From an uncultured Rhizobiaceae group bacterium (GTDB lineage Bacteria; Pseudomonadota; Alphaproteobacteria; Rhizobiales; Rhizobiaceae), in NCBI GenBank assembly GCA_937930635.1, contig CALHCF010000021.1:1-64000 (forward strand): a DNA stretch of 64,000 bases, in the 5' to 3' direction. A program made the translations under genes and the position numbers. Below the pieces are notes generated by a model that made no database searches, was not told the origin of the DNA, and was given only the letters and a program-made list of their open reading frames with translations. This document shows positions 18,007 to 26,390 of this stretch, one piece after another (position 1 is the first letter of the stretch; the number at the start of each line of letters is the position of its first letter).

Positions 18007-18347
18007 CCGCCCGCCTTTATATGTTACAGAGGCTCAGTGCGCTAATCATGGTACCGCTGGTATTGGGGCATCTGGCCCTGATGATTTATGCTATCGGTGG
18101 CGGACTTACGGCTGATGAAATCCTTGACCGGACCCAGGGAAGCATGGGGTGGTTTATCTACTACGGACTGTTTGTGTTAGCGGCTGCGGTCCATGGAGCC
18201 ATCGGCCTTCGTTCTGTCACCACCGAGTGGTTTGATTTCTTTCGGTCGCCGGACCAGCGACAGACCGTAAACTTGCTCATGGCATCGTTTTTCTTCGCTC
18301 TCTTCATTCCCGGTATATTGGCCGTTTATTTTGTGACGCGTTCATGA
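18000..18347 (+). CDS. Complex II-like membrane anchor subunit, first
   Basis: A 115-residue membrane protein with three predicted helices: ~13-33 (LSALIMVPLVLGHLALMIYA), ~50-70 (WFIYYGLFVLAAAVHGAIG) and ~90-112. The QRLSA start, the His in LGHLA and a second His in AVHGA match small cytochrome b-type anchors of succinate dehydrogenases. It overlaps the iron-sulfur subunit gene by 7 bases and the next anchor gene by 4, so the set is coupled in translation. It would hold the catalytic subunits on the cytoplasmic face and bind quinone and perhaps heme b. Sequence similarity of such anchors is always low, so the call rests on topology, His positions and operon place. Confidence 0.75.
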   Translation: MLTARLYMLQRLSALIMVPLVLGHLALMIYAIGGGLTADEILDRTQGSMGWFIYYGLFVLAAAVHGAIGLRSVTTEWFDFFRSPDQRQTVNLLMASFFFALFIPGILAVYFVTRS

Positions 18348-18697
18348 AGCCTCATCAACGTCACCGGCTATGGTTTGCCCATGCGCTTCACCGGTATTCC
18401 GGTCTGGGTCTCGCAATCTTTTTGCCGTTCCATTTCGTTTTACTGGGACAAGCGATAAACGGACGAGAGGGATTGGAATCGGCTCTGGCACTAACTGACA
18501 ATTCATTTGTAAAATTCGCCGAGTTTGGTCTGGTATTCCTTTTGGCCGTTCATCTGTTTGGGGGTATTCGTCTCCTCGTGCTTGAGTGGATACGCCCTGT
18601 CAGTGACCGCTGGACCGATATCCACAAAACGCTTGCGGCCGCAGCAGTCGCAATAGCCTTTGCCCTGGCGACACTGTTTCTCTTGCGAGCGATCTGA
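18344..18697 (+). CDS. Complex II-like membrane anchor subunit, second
   Basis: A 117-residue membrane protein with three helices (~18-38, ~62-82, ~95-115). Near the start it has HALHRYSG, the HRxSG pattern found in heme b-binding anchors of succinate dehydrogenase (SdhC type), and FLPFHFVLLG with a further His. A third His is in LAVHLFGG. The ATGA overlaps join it to the genes on both sides (4 bases with the first anchor, 1 base with the flavoprotein). Two separate small anchors indicate a two-subunit membrane part. Several histidines suggest that heme is present, more like succinate dehydrogenase than heme-free fumarate reductase. Confidence 0.75.
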   Translation: MKPHQRHRLWFAHALHRYSGLGLAIFLPFHFVLLGQAINGREGLESALALTDNSFVKFAEFGLVFLLAVHLFGGIRLLVLEWIRPVSDRWTDIHKTLAAAAVAIAFALATLFLLRAI

Positions 18698-20448
18698 TGG
18701 TGGCACTTGAACGACACGATACTGATATTCTCATTATCGGGTCAGGTGGCGCGGGATTGTTTGCTGCACTTCACGCCCTGCAGTCGGCCCCGGCCGGAAC
18801 ACGTGTCACCATGGCTGTGAAAGGGCTGATTGGCAAAAGCGGCTGCACGCGCATGGTGCAAGGCGGTTACAACGTCTCTACCGGGCCTGGAGATACAATT
18901 GAACGACATTTCATGGATACCATTGTCGGAGGCAAATGGCTGCCAGACCAGGATATGGCGTGGAAGCTGTGCGAACAGGCCGTGATACGAATCCACGAAC
19001 TGGAAAACGAGATTGGCTGTTTTTTTGATCGCAACGCAGACGGGTCGCTTCACCACAAAGCGTTTGCAGGGCAGACCGCCGATCGCACAGTCCATAAGGG
19101 TGATTTAACCGGCATTGAGATTATCAGCCGATTGATGGAACAGGTCCTCGCACACCCAATTGAAAAACTGCAGGAACACCGAGCCGTTGGGTTAATTCCT
19201 ACCCGAGATGGAGCCGCGCTGGCCGGTGTCTTGTTTATCGACATGCGCACGGGGCAATTTCGTCTCGTTCGCGCGAAAGCTGTCCTGATGGCAACGGGCG
19301 GCGGCCCGAGCATGTACAAGTATCACACCCCTTCCGGTGACAAGACCATGGATGGCCTTGCTATGGCGCTGCGCGCAGGACTGCCGTTACGCGATATGGA
19401 AATGGTACAGTTTCATCCAACGGGTCTGCTGGCGGGCGAACATTCCAGGATGACTGGCACCGTTTTGGAGGAAGGGCTGCGCGGTGCCGGAGGTCAATTG
19501 CTCAATCGCGCTGGAAACCGTTTCATGTTCGATTATGATGCCAAGGGCGAACGCGCAACGCGTGATGTCGTAAGCCGCGGCATCTATAATGAAATGCGCA
19601 AGTCAAACGCGCCTGCCAATCGCGGTATTTTCATTTCCATGGGTCATCTTGGCCCAGAGATGGTCGCAAAGAAGTTCAAAGGCATGGTCAAGCGCTGCGC
19701 CGATTGCGGTTTCGATCTTGCTGCCGGAAAAGTTGAGGTTGTCCCGACCGCCCACTATTTCATGGGCGGCGTGGTGGTTGATTCCGACACCCGAACCGCC
19801 ATGGAAGGTCTCTATGTCGCCGGTGAAGACGCCGGCGGAGCTCATGGTTCAAACCGGTTGGGCGGCAATGGAGTGGCCAATTCCACCGTCTTTGGCGGAG
19901 TAGCCGGGGATATCATGGGACGGGAGGTAACCAGTATGACGCTGCGCGATCCTGACCAGAGTGTTCTGGATGCCGAGATTGCCCGTGCACTCCATCCGCT
20001 ATCGAAACCTGTTGCGCCAATTCAGCCACTGCGTCGTACCTTACAGAATTCAATGTGGGACGATGTTGGCGTGGTTCGTACCGCGCAAAGCTTGAAGAAA
20101 GGGATGGAGCGCCTCAGTTCAATCAAAATGGATTTGATGGAGATAGGCGTTGACGGCACCAATCTTGCTTTCAATCTAACATGGCATGACTGGCTTAATA
20201 TGGCCTCACTGGTTGATATTTCTCAGACAATTGCCGAGGCTGCCCTTGTTCGCAACAACTCGCGTGGTGCTCATTTTCGCGAAGATTTCCCAAATGAGGG
20301 TGATCTGCATGGCAGCTACTACACTGTTGCCAGGCTTGAAGAAAATGGGTTGTCCGTGAAGCGCAAGCCTGTTCAGTTTACCATCGTAAAGCCAGGAGAA
20401 ACCATTCTGGGTCCCGATGAACCGGAAACTCTGGTTGCCGAACAATGA
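18697..20448 (+). CDS. Succinate dehydrogenase/fumarate reductase flavoprotein subunit, atypical
   Basis: A 583-residue FAD protein that oxidises succinate or reduces fumarate, or acts on a related diacid. It has the dinucleotide fold at the start (ILIIGSGGAGL). The catalytic set aligns with SdhA: His in QFHPTG, Arg in TRDVVSR, His in AHYFMGG and Arg in SNRLGGNG. The odd point is the FAD-attachment site. Where SdhA/FrdA have SHTxxAQGG with a covalent histidine, this protein reads SGCTRMVQGG, with Cys50 at the histidine place, so FAD is probably bound non-covalently. That alters flavin potential and could mean a different substrate or direction. It ends the B-C-D-A set, 43 bases before the hydratase genes. 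Confidence 0.83.
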   Translation: MVALERHDTDILIIGSGGAGLFAALHALQSAPAGTRVTMAVKGLIGKSGCTRMVQGGYNVSTGPGDTIERHFMDTIVGGKWLPDQDMAWKLCEQAVIRIHELENEIGCFFDRNADGSLHHKAFAGQTADRTVHKGDLTGIEIISRLMEQVLAHPIEKLQEHRAVGLIPTRDGAALAGVLFIDMRTGQFRLVRAKAVLMATGGGPSMYKYHTPSGDKTMDGLAMALRAGLPLRDMEMVQFHPTGLLAGEHSRMTGTVLEEGLRGAGGQLLNRAGNRFMFDYDAKGERATRDVVSRGIYNEMRKSNAPANRGIFISMGHLGPEMVAKKFKGMVKRCADCGFDLAAGKVEVVPTAHYFMGGVVVDSDTRTAMEGLYVAGEDAGGAHGSNRLGGNGVANSTVFGGVAGDIMGREVTSMTLRDPDQSVLDAEIARALHPLSKPVAPIQPLRRTLQNSMWDDVGVVRTAQSLKKGMERLSSIKMDLMEIGVDGTNLAFNLTWHDWLNMASLVDISQTIAEAALVRNNSRGAHFREDFPNEGDLHGSYYTVARLEENGLSVKRKPVQFTIVKPGETILGPDEPETLVAEQ

Positions 20449-20491
20449 TCCATGCCACCGTGCCAACAATTTCAAACGAGGGAGTTACATC

Positions 20492-21448
20492 ATGATCCCC
20501 ATAGATATTATTCAGTCCACGGCTGAAACACTGATGGACAAGGCCGCGATAGAAATTCCTCAGGACTATCTCGACGGGCTGAGAGCGACAGCGGCTGTGG
20601 AGGATGGTGACCTCTCATCTTTTGTTTTGCAGGCCATGCTGGAAAACTATGAAGCAGCCAAAGAAGACCGGCGTGCCATGTGCGGCGATACAGGGTGTCC
20701 GCGCTGGTATGTGAAAATGGGCAATGAGGCACAGATTGAGGGCGGGCCTGTGGCTTTGGAAGAGGCCCTTCGCGCCGCCACGGCTAATGCGACAAACGGT
20801 GTCCCTCTGCGCCCCAATCGCGTGCATCCTCTTTGGCGTACCGACCATGACAACAATGTCGGCATCAATGCACCGGAGATTGAGTATGGCTTTGAGCCCG
20901 GTGGCAACTGGCTGGATCTGACCACCGTCCATAAAGGCGGGCTGTTTGGGACAGATTATCGAATGTTGTTTCCCAGCGATGGGATTGAAGGCATCAAACG
21001 CTTTTACCTCGACAGCCTGGCAGCCTTTGGGAAACGTGGCTTGGCCTGCCAACCCGCAATTATTGGCATCGGCCTTGGGGGCTCGAAAGATACCTGCATG
21101 GTACTCGGCAAACGCGCGGCTTGTTTGCGGACTGTGGGTGATCGCAATCCGGATCCAAAAATTGCCGAACTCGAAGAAGAGTTTAAGGAGTTGGGCAATT
21201 CCATTGGCATGGGCGCAATGGGCTTTGTCGGGAAATCAATGGTTATCGACTGCCATATAGAGGTTGGTTACTGCCATACCGGCGGTATGCAGATGTCGGT
21301 CCATGCCTTCTGCCTTTCATCACGCCGGGCGGTCGCGCGCGTCTATGCAGACGGTAGTGTCGAGCACCGCACCGACCCGGACTGGTTCACCCCCTATCAG
21401 CGGCGCGAAACTGTTGGCTGGCATGAATTGCATGAGGCGGCGGAATGA
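20492..21448 (+). CDS. Class I fumarate hydratase/L-tartrate dehydratase-type alpha subunit
   Basis: The larger subunit of an iron-sulfur hydro-lyase of the two-subunit TtdA/FumA-N type, which adds or removes water on fumarate, tartrate or similar acids. Of its cysteines, those in CGDTGCP, SKDTC and GYCHTGG fit the three ligands that hold the [4Fe-4S] cluster. The 318-residue length is normal. I set the start at ATG 20492 because GAGGGAG lies just upstream; the frame is open further up but overlaps the flavoprotein gene. It overlaps the beta subunit gene by four bases. Following a complex II-like operon, it would hydrate the unsaturated product of that enzyme (fumarate to malate, or a methylated analogue). 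The exact substrate cannot be read from sequence. Confidence 0.83.
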   Translation: MIPIDIIQSTAETLMDKAAIEIPQDYLDGLRATAAVEDGDLSSFVLQAMLENYEAAKEDRRAMCGDTGCPRWYVKMGNEAQIEGGPVALEEALRAATANATNGVPLRPNRVHPLWRTDHDNNVGINAPEIEYGFEPGGNWLDLTTVHKGGLFGTDYRMLFPSDGIEGIKRFYLDSLAAFGKRGLACQPAIIGIGLGGSKDTCMVLGKRAACLRTVGDRNPDPKIAELEEEFKELGNSIGMGAMGFVGKSMVIDCHIEVGYCHTGGMQMSVHAFCLSSRRAVARVYADGSVEHRTDPDWFTPYQRRETVGWHELHEAAE

Positions 21449-22113
21449 CTGTGACCCGAAAAATTCGCCTCTCCACCACTCCAACGCAAGAGGCGCTGGC
21501 GGAGTTACAGTTGGGGGATATCGTTTATCTCGATGGTCTCATGTATACGGCGCGGGAAGGCGTCTACATGCGAGCGCTTGAAGAAAAAGCGAATATTCCC
21601 ATGGAACTGCCGCAGGAATCAGCGGCCAATTTCCATTGCTCTCCCGCAGCAACAATTAACGAGGACGGTACTTTTACCATGGGGGCGGTAACGGCCACAG
21701 CGAGCTTTCGTTTTGCCAAATGGATCGGCGAATGGTTTGAGAAGTCAGGCGCAAAGCTGATTGTTGGCAAAGGTGGCATGTCGCCCAAAACCTACAAAGA
21801 ACATTTCGTGCCGCATGGGGCGATCTACCTGACAACCGTGGGTTACGGCACTGGTGCACTTTTGGGGCGCGGTGTGGAAGATGTTGCAGCTGTACACTGG
21901 AACGAAGAGCTCGGTCTGGCGCAGGCAATGTGGGTTTTGAAATGCAACAATATGGGGCCTTTTATTGTCGCGTCCGACCTCGCCGGTAACTGCTTGTTTG
22001 AACGTGAGAACGCTAAAATCGCTCCAACTCTACAAGCTGCCTACGAAGGAACCCGCCCTGCGACACTCAAACGATATGGCGAGACCGACGACCGCAGCGA
22101 TGAGCTGATTTAG
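21445..22113 (+). CDS. Class I fumarate hydratase/L-tartrate dehydratase-type beta subunit
   Basis: The 222-residue small subunit that completes the class I hydratase. It has the swivelling C-terminal fold of FumA/TtdB, with the landmarks LQLGDIVYLDGLMYTARE near the start, the KGGMSPKTY substrate loop, TTVGYGTGALLG in the centre and DLAGNCLFE near the end. It overlaps the alpha gene by four bases (ATGA), so the chains are made in equal amounts. A hairpin follows directly after its stop and probably ends the operon. Separate alpha and beta chains are the rule for tartrate dehydratase and for archaeal and many bacterial fumarases, so this feature does not decide the substrate. Confidence 0.83.
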   Translation: MTVTRKIRLSTTPTQEALAELQLGDIVYLDGLMYTAREGVYMRALEEKANIPMELPQESAANFHCSPAATINEDGTFTMGAVTATASFRFAKWIGEWFEKSGAKLIVGKGGMSPKTYKEHFVPHGAIYLTTVGYGTGALLGRGVEDVAAVHWNEELGLAQAMWVLKCNNMGPFIVASDLAGNCLFERENAKIAPTLQAAYEGTRPATLKRYGETDDRSDELI

Positions 22114-22114
22114 G

Positions 22115-22136
22115 GGGCAGCACTATTTCCCTGCCC
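22115..22136 (+). terminator. Possible terminator of the complex II/hydratase operon
   Basis: GGGCAG and CTGCCC pair around a 10-base loop, starting within two bases of the hydratase beta stop codon. The T-run is weak (CTCTGTC), so this is a candidate only. Confidence 0.45.
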
Positions 22137-22232
22137 TCTGTCACAGAGGTTTACAAACGAACTGCAAAGACCGCACTCATTGTGCTAGCACTCCATCCTG
22201 TTTGAGTTCTGCGATGGAAATCTGTCCCCTCG

Positions 22233-24461
22233 ATGAGATTTTTGCGAAACAAGTTTGCCGTGGTCTGGGGCGCGGGATTGTTGGCAGCGGCCGTTGTCCT
22301 GCTGCTCGCGATTCAGCCAGGCAAGCCGTTCTCACGTCTCGATACCATGGTTTTCGACACCTACCAGCGTCTCAAGCCGCGTGTTTGGGGCAATGCTCCG
22401 GTTACCATCGTCGATATTGATGAAAATTCGTTGAAGCGAATAGGTCAGTGGCCATGGCCACGCACGGTAATCGCTGATCTTACAGACCGGCTTGGATCGA
22501 TGGGCGCTGTCACTATCGTCTTTGATATGGTTTTTTCGGAGCCTGACCGCACATCACCTCTTCGGTTCATCCAGGAATTTGAACGAGCAGGAGCCAATGT
22601 TTCGCTGCCTGCCAAGACCGACGTGCTCGACAATGATGTCGTGCTGGCGGAGGCTTTCAAACGCAACAGCGTTATCTCCGGTCTGGTTTTGTCAGACAGT
22701 GGACGGGATACCCCTCCCCGACCCAAAGCAGGCCTTGGCTTCAGCGGCTCCGAACCACAGGGCCTGCGATCAAGGCAGATCAAAGCGGTTCGCAACCTGC
22801 CCTTGTTGGACGAAGCAGCAAATGGAATAGGACATTTCAACTTCGATCTTGAAGATCAGGCGGATGCCGTTGTCAGGCGGGCAACTCTTTTAAAGGGTGC
22901 CAACGGTCATTTCTATCCCTCGCTAGCCATGGAAGCCCTGCGCGTGGCACAGGGGGCAGGCGGATATAAAATCAAAAGCAGCGACGGCAGCGGCGAACTC
23001 AGTGGTGGCAGACTTACCCTGGTTTCAACACAAGTCGGCGATCTGGAAATCCCGACAGACGCTGGCGGTGCGATCAACATCTATCATTCACTTGCAGAAT
23101 CCAAACCAACTCTGCCGGCTCATGCTATTCTGCAACCGCAGAAAAGCGGCCTTGATACGGAAAATATAAATCAGGAGATCGCCAATCGCATCATCCTGAT
23201 CGGTACGTCTGCTGCCGGTCTTCTGGATTTGCGGGCCACGCCGCTGGAACCCGTCGTGCCGGGTGTCAATATTCATGCCGATATCATCGACCAGATTATC
23301 TCTGGTATTCACCTGAGCCGCCCCGATATTGCTGTCGGTCTGGAACTGATTGCCGCAGTCCTTGGTGCTTTGATCGTTCTTGCAGCGATGCCGTTTTTCA
23401 ACCCTTTGGGAAATGGTCTCAATGCTGCAGTGGTCTTAGCAGCGATCATTGGTGGGGGGTGGTACGCATTTGCACAGCATCAGGTCCTGCTAACACCGGT
23501 TATTCCTGTTCTTTGCGTGTTGTCGGCCTTTGTCGCAGGAATTGCCGCAAAGCTTCTTATCACCGAACGGGAAGGACGTTTTGTCCGCGATGCATTTGGC
23601 CACTATCTTTCACCAGCCATGGTTGAACGCCTTGCTGATAATCCCGAAACACTCTCGCTGGGTGGAGAAGAAAGGCAGCTGACTCTGCTGTTTTGTGACA
23701 TTCGCGGATTTACGAGCCTTTCCGAAGGATTGGATCCTACCGAGCTTACCGAGCTGCTCAACGACTTTCTAACGCCCATGACGTCCGCCCTGCTGGAACA
23801 AGAAGCAACAATCGACAAATATATGGGTGACGCAATAATGGCGTTCTGGAACGCTCCTATCGATCAGGATGATCATCGCGACAGAGCCTGCCAGGGTCTG
23901 CTCGACATGCGCGTTGCCCTCAGAAAACTAAACAGTCGCGCCAGGCGACCAATCAAAGTTGGTATCGGTCTCAACACAGGCCCTTGTTGCGTTGGCAATC
24001 TGGGGTCCAGCCAGCGTTTCAACTACTCTGCTATTGGAGACGCTGTGAACGTTGCCGCCCGCGTTGAGGGGCTGACCAAGCAATACGGACTCGATAATCT
24101 GCTTGCCGAGGAAACGTTACAGGGCGTTGAAAATTATGCGTTTTTAGAGGTTGATCGCGTTGGCGTTGTCGGTCGTATGGAACCACTAACCGTGTACACA
24201 TTGCTTGGAAACAAAAAGATACTGGAAAGCGATCTCTTCAGCAGGCTCGCAGCGGCCCACAATCGTATGCTGGATGCCTATCGTATTGGCGATGCAGAAC
24301 AAGGTCTGGTGGCCATGACGCAGGCAGGGCAGCTGGCCAAGAAATTTGATGACGCCTCTTTGGCGCGTTTGTATGCGATCTACGCTGATCGTTTCGCAAC
24401 CATCCGGGAAACAGGCATCCCGGATGGCTGGGACGGTGTGTTTCGCGCGACCAGGAAATAG
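22233..24461 (+). CDS. CHASE2-domain adenylate/guanylate cyclase
   Basis: A 742-residue membrane signalling enzyme expected to make cAMP (or cGMP) in response to an outside signal. After one N-terminal helix (~8-28) comes a large extracytoplasmic CHASE2 sensor (~30-370; FDTYQRLKPR, VTIVDIDENSLKRIGQWPWPR). Three closely spaced helices follow (~368-440), then a class III cyclase domain (~475-650). The metal-binding aspartates sit in FCDIRGFTSL and KYMGDAIMAFW, and the GDAVNVAARVE segment is intact, so it should be active. It is monocistronic in appearance. A Crp/Fnr-type regulator is encoded 3 kb downstream, but that protein's closer relatives need not bind cAMP. Confidence 0.88.
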   Translation: MRFLRNKFAVVWGAGLLAAAVVLLLAIQPGKPFSRLDTMVFDTYQRLKPRVWGNAPVTIVDIDENSLKRIGQWPWPRTVIADLTDRLGSMGAVTIVFDMVFSEPDRTSPLRFIQEFERAGANVSLPAKTDVLDNDVVLAEAFKRNSVISGLVLSDSGRDTPPRPKAGLGFSGSEPQGLRSRQIKAVRNLPLLDEAANGIGHFNFDLEDQADAVVRRATLLKGANGHFYPSLAMEALRVAQGAGGYKIKSSDGSGELSGGRLTLVSTQVGDLEIPTDAGGAINIYHSLAESKPTLPAHAILQPQKSGLDTENINQEIANRIILIGTSAAGLLDLRATPLEPVVPGVNIHADIIDQIISGIHLSRPDIAVGLELIAAVLGALIVLAAMPFFNPLGNGLNAAVVLAAIIGGGWYAFAQHQVLLTPVIPVLCVLSAFVAGIAAKLLITEREGRFVRDAFGHYLSPAMVERLADNPETLSLGGEERQLTLLFCDIRGFTSLSEGLDPTELTELLNDFLTPMTSALLEQEATIDKYMGDAIMAFWNAPIDQDDHRDRACQGLLDMRVALRKLNSRARRPIKVGIGLNTGPCCVGNLGSSQRFNYSAIGDAVNVAARVEGLTKQYGLDNLLAEETLQGVENYAFLEVDRVGVVGRMEPLTVYTLLGNKKILESDLFSRLAAAHNRMLDAYRIGDAEQGLVAMTQAGQLAKKFDDASLARLYAIYADRFATIRETGIPDGWDGVFRATRK

Positions 24462-24591
24462 CCATTTTCTTCAGCCAGAAAACATCATGTTAACAAATTG
24501 TTATCCAAACGGTCTGGTTTTTGCAGCGGTATGGCAACAAATTGGTCAGTAGCGCGTTGAACATCAGTTCACGAAACAGAAGGTCGCATTT

Positions 24592-24843
24592 ATGAACAGG
24601 ATTTTGATTATAGTGGCAGCAATGCTGGTGGTTGCAGGTTGCAGCCCAACCCAACGCGGTGCCGCTGTTGGTGCTGGAACTGGTGCCGCAATTGGAGCGG
24701 TTGCCACAGGAACCGGACGCGGGGCCGCCATTGGCGCTGTTGCAGGTGGACTTGCCGGAGCTCTTATCGGCGATGCATCAGAACCAGGCCAGTGTCGCTA
24801 TCGCGATCGGGATACCGGCGAAATCTTCGTCGACGATTGCTGA
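24592..24843 (+). CDS. Small glycine-zipper lipoprotein
   Basis: An 83-residue protein with a lipoprotein signal: a hydrophobic stretch followed by the lipobox VAGC, so Cys16 would be lipidated. The mature part is a glycine zipper (AAVGAGTGAAIGAVATG, then GAAIGAVAGGLAGALIG), the pattern of small outer-membrane lipoproteins of the OsmB/YMGG type that can insert in or span membranes. Two cysteines near the end (QCRYRDR, DDC) could pair. It stands alone between the cyclase and a terminator (24873-24912). No specific function can be assigned. Confidence 0.78.
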   Translation: MNRILIIVAAMLVVAGCSPTQRGAAVGAGTGAAIGAVATGTGRGAAIGAVAGGLAGALIGDASEPGQCRYRDRDTGEIFVDDC

Positions 24844-24872
24844 CCCTAACCCTCAAAAGCAATCGCCGATAA

Positions 24873-24914
24873 CGCCGACTGGGGCCACCTTTCTGGTCCC
24901 GGTCGGCGCTTTTG
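24873..24914 (+). terminator. Rho-independent terminator after the lipoprotein gene
   Basis: CGCCGAC and GTCGGCG form the outer stem, with further pairing inside (GGGGCCACC / GGTCCC), and the hairpin is followed by CTTTT. Confidence 0.75.
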
Positions 24915-25000
24915 TGTTTAAAGCATCGAGCAAAGAGTGGTCCGATCAGCACAGGGTCTGATATTCAGGCCATGAACAGACTTGTATTTTCACGCATCCG

Positions 25001-25039
25001 TTAACCATACCAACCGAGCATTCCTTAATTAGATCTTAA
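25001..25039. promoter_or_regulatory. CtrA-type sites upstream of the 25085 gene
   Basis: TTAA-TTAGATC-TTAA at 25025-25039 is an exact TTAA-N7-TTAA box, the full CtrA recognition pattern in alphaproteobacteria. A half-site TTAACCAT lies at 25001-25008. The full box ends 45 bases before the ATG at 25085, where a promoter would lie. Binding is inferred. Confidence 0.5.
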
Positions 25040-25084
25040 TCTGGTCTAAGCTGTAGCCTTCTCGAGTTTACAGGCTGGGACGCC

Positions 25085-26383
25085 ATGTCACGCGATCTTC
25101 GTAAGGCACAATCAGGGTTGGAAACCATCACCGGCGCAACGCTTGCCATTCTGGCACTTGCATCGGGCGTTTATACCTATCTTGGTGTTCGCGAACTGCT
25201 GAACGGTTCGCCTACCGTCGTATTTCTTGGCGCGGTTATCTATTCTGTCGCTGTATCGGTGGGTATTTTCGGGTTTTGGTCCTATCTGATGCGGTTTATG
25301 CCGCATGTGAAAAACGGAGACGGCCGCCGCTTTCTCTATCTTGCCATGTTGTTGGGCAGCATGATGATTATCGCCATGTCATCATGGCTGAATGCAGCTG
25401 CATTGGCGGGCGGAGCTGCGCTGGAGCAGCATCTGGCAAACACCACAGAACAATATCAGCAAAAGCTTCAGCAAGCGCATGACAATGCACTGGCCGCACA
25501 AAGCCTGCTTCCTGACATTCAGTTAGCGTCGCAGCGTTTCTCAAGACTTAGCTCAGAAGAAGCTGACACGGGGGCACTGACCGGAACATCAGGTAGCGGG
25601 ACGGTAGTACAGTTACTCAGCCAGATGTCACGTCAGCTGGAGGGACTGGCAGAAGAAATTGTCAATTCACGTGAGCCGACCAAGGATCTTTTCGAAGAGG
25701 GAGGCGAGCGGCTTGCTGCGATGCGCAAACTTGTTTCTTCCCCCGGCCCTGTTGCTCAGCGCGCCAATGCATTTGCCGAGGAGGCCGTTGCACTTTCCGG
25801 CACTATTTCAGCCCTCCAGCAGAGTTCGATTGCACCTGCGGTACGGCGCGCAGCCGAAGATCTGGGTCGCACATTTATCGCTCCGGTCGCTGATGGTAAC
25901 AATCAGGACCTTGCGACGCGCCAGCAGGATGTTGTTGGCCGGGTTGAAAAGTCGGTTAAAGCGCAAAGTGAGGCGCTTGCCGGGGCTGCCGACCAAATCC
26001 TGTCTCGACCGGTTGTCGAACCTGTGCGATTTACGCCCCTGTCTTCGCCGGAAGCAGTTTTGCGATACGCAAAAGACTTCCTTCCTTCCTGGGCCGGGGC
26101 AATTTCAATCGATCTCCTGCCAGCCGTAATGATCTTTATCCTGTGTATCGTTCAGGCCGCCGTGCGCAAGGAAGATGGTGTCGACCTGGGTGCCAATGAG
26201 GTGACCGCCAGCGAGATGATCCGGGCTGTCCGTCTCTACAAGCAATTGGGTGCACTTGAAGCCGAACATGACGACACCCCACCGCCGGAGGGCAATCGAC
26301 GAGAGTTTGACAGCAAGCTGGACCGGGGACTGACCAGCGATCCCAAGATTACGGCTCTGACAACGCCTGGCAACAAGAACTGA
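25085..26383 (+). CDS. Four-helix membrane protein with long coiled periplasmic or cytoplasmic domain, unrecognised
   Basis: I do not recognise this 432-residue protein. It has helices at about 17-37, 46-68 and 79-100, then about 240 residues of polar, mostly helical sequence rich in Gln, Ala and Glu (QQKLQQAHDNALAAQ, SQMSRQLEGLAEEI). A fourth helix follows at about 345-363 (ISIDLLPAVMIFILCIVQA) and then a charged tail. The plan, short helices bracketing a long coiled segment, recalls sensor or scaffold proteins. It is followed 7 bases later by a ClpP-like membrane protease, probably in one operon, and preceded by a CtrA-type box, so a cell-cycle or envelope task is a reasonable guess. Nothing in it shows an enzyme site. 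Confidence 0.72.
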   Translation: MSRDLRKAQSGLETITGATLAILALASGVYTYLGVRELLNGSPTVVFLGAVIYSVAVSVGIFGFWSYLMRFMPHVKNGDGRRFLYLAMLLGSMMIIAMSSWLNAAALAGGAALEQHLANTTEQYQQKLQQAHDNALAAQSLLPDIQLASQRFSRLSSEEADTGALTGTSGSGTVVQLLSQMSRQLEGLAEEIVNSREPTKDLFEEGGERLAAMRKLVSSPGPVAQRANAFAEEAVALSGTISALQQSSIAPAVRRAAEDLGRTFIAPVADGNNQDLATRQQDVVGRVEKSVKAQSEALAGAADQILSRPVVEPVRFTPLSSPEAVLRYAKDFLPSWAGAISIDLLPAVMIFILCIVQAAVRKEDGVDLGANEVTASEMIRAVRLYKQLGALEAEHDDTPPPEGNRREFDSKLDRGLTSDPKITALTTPGNKN

Positions 26384-26390
26384 ACCCGTG

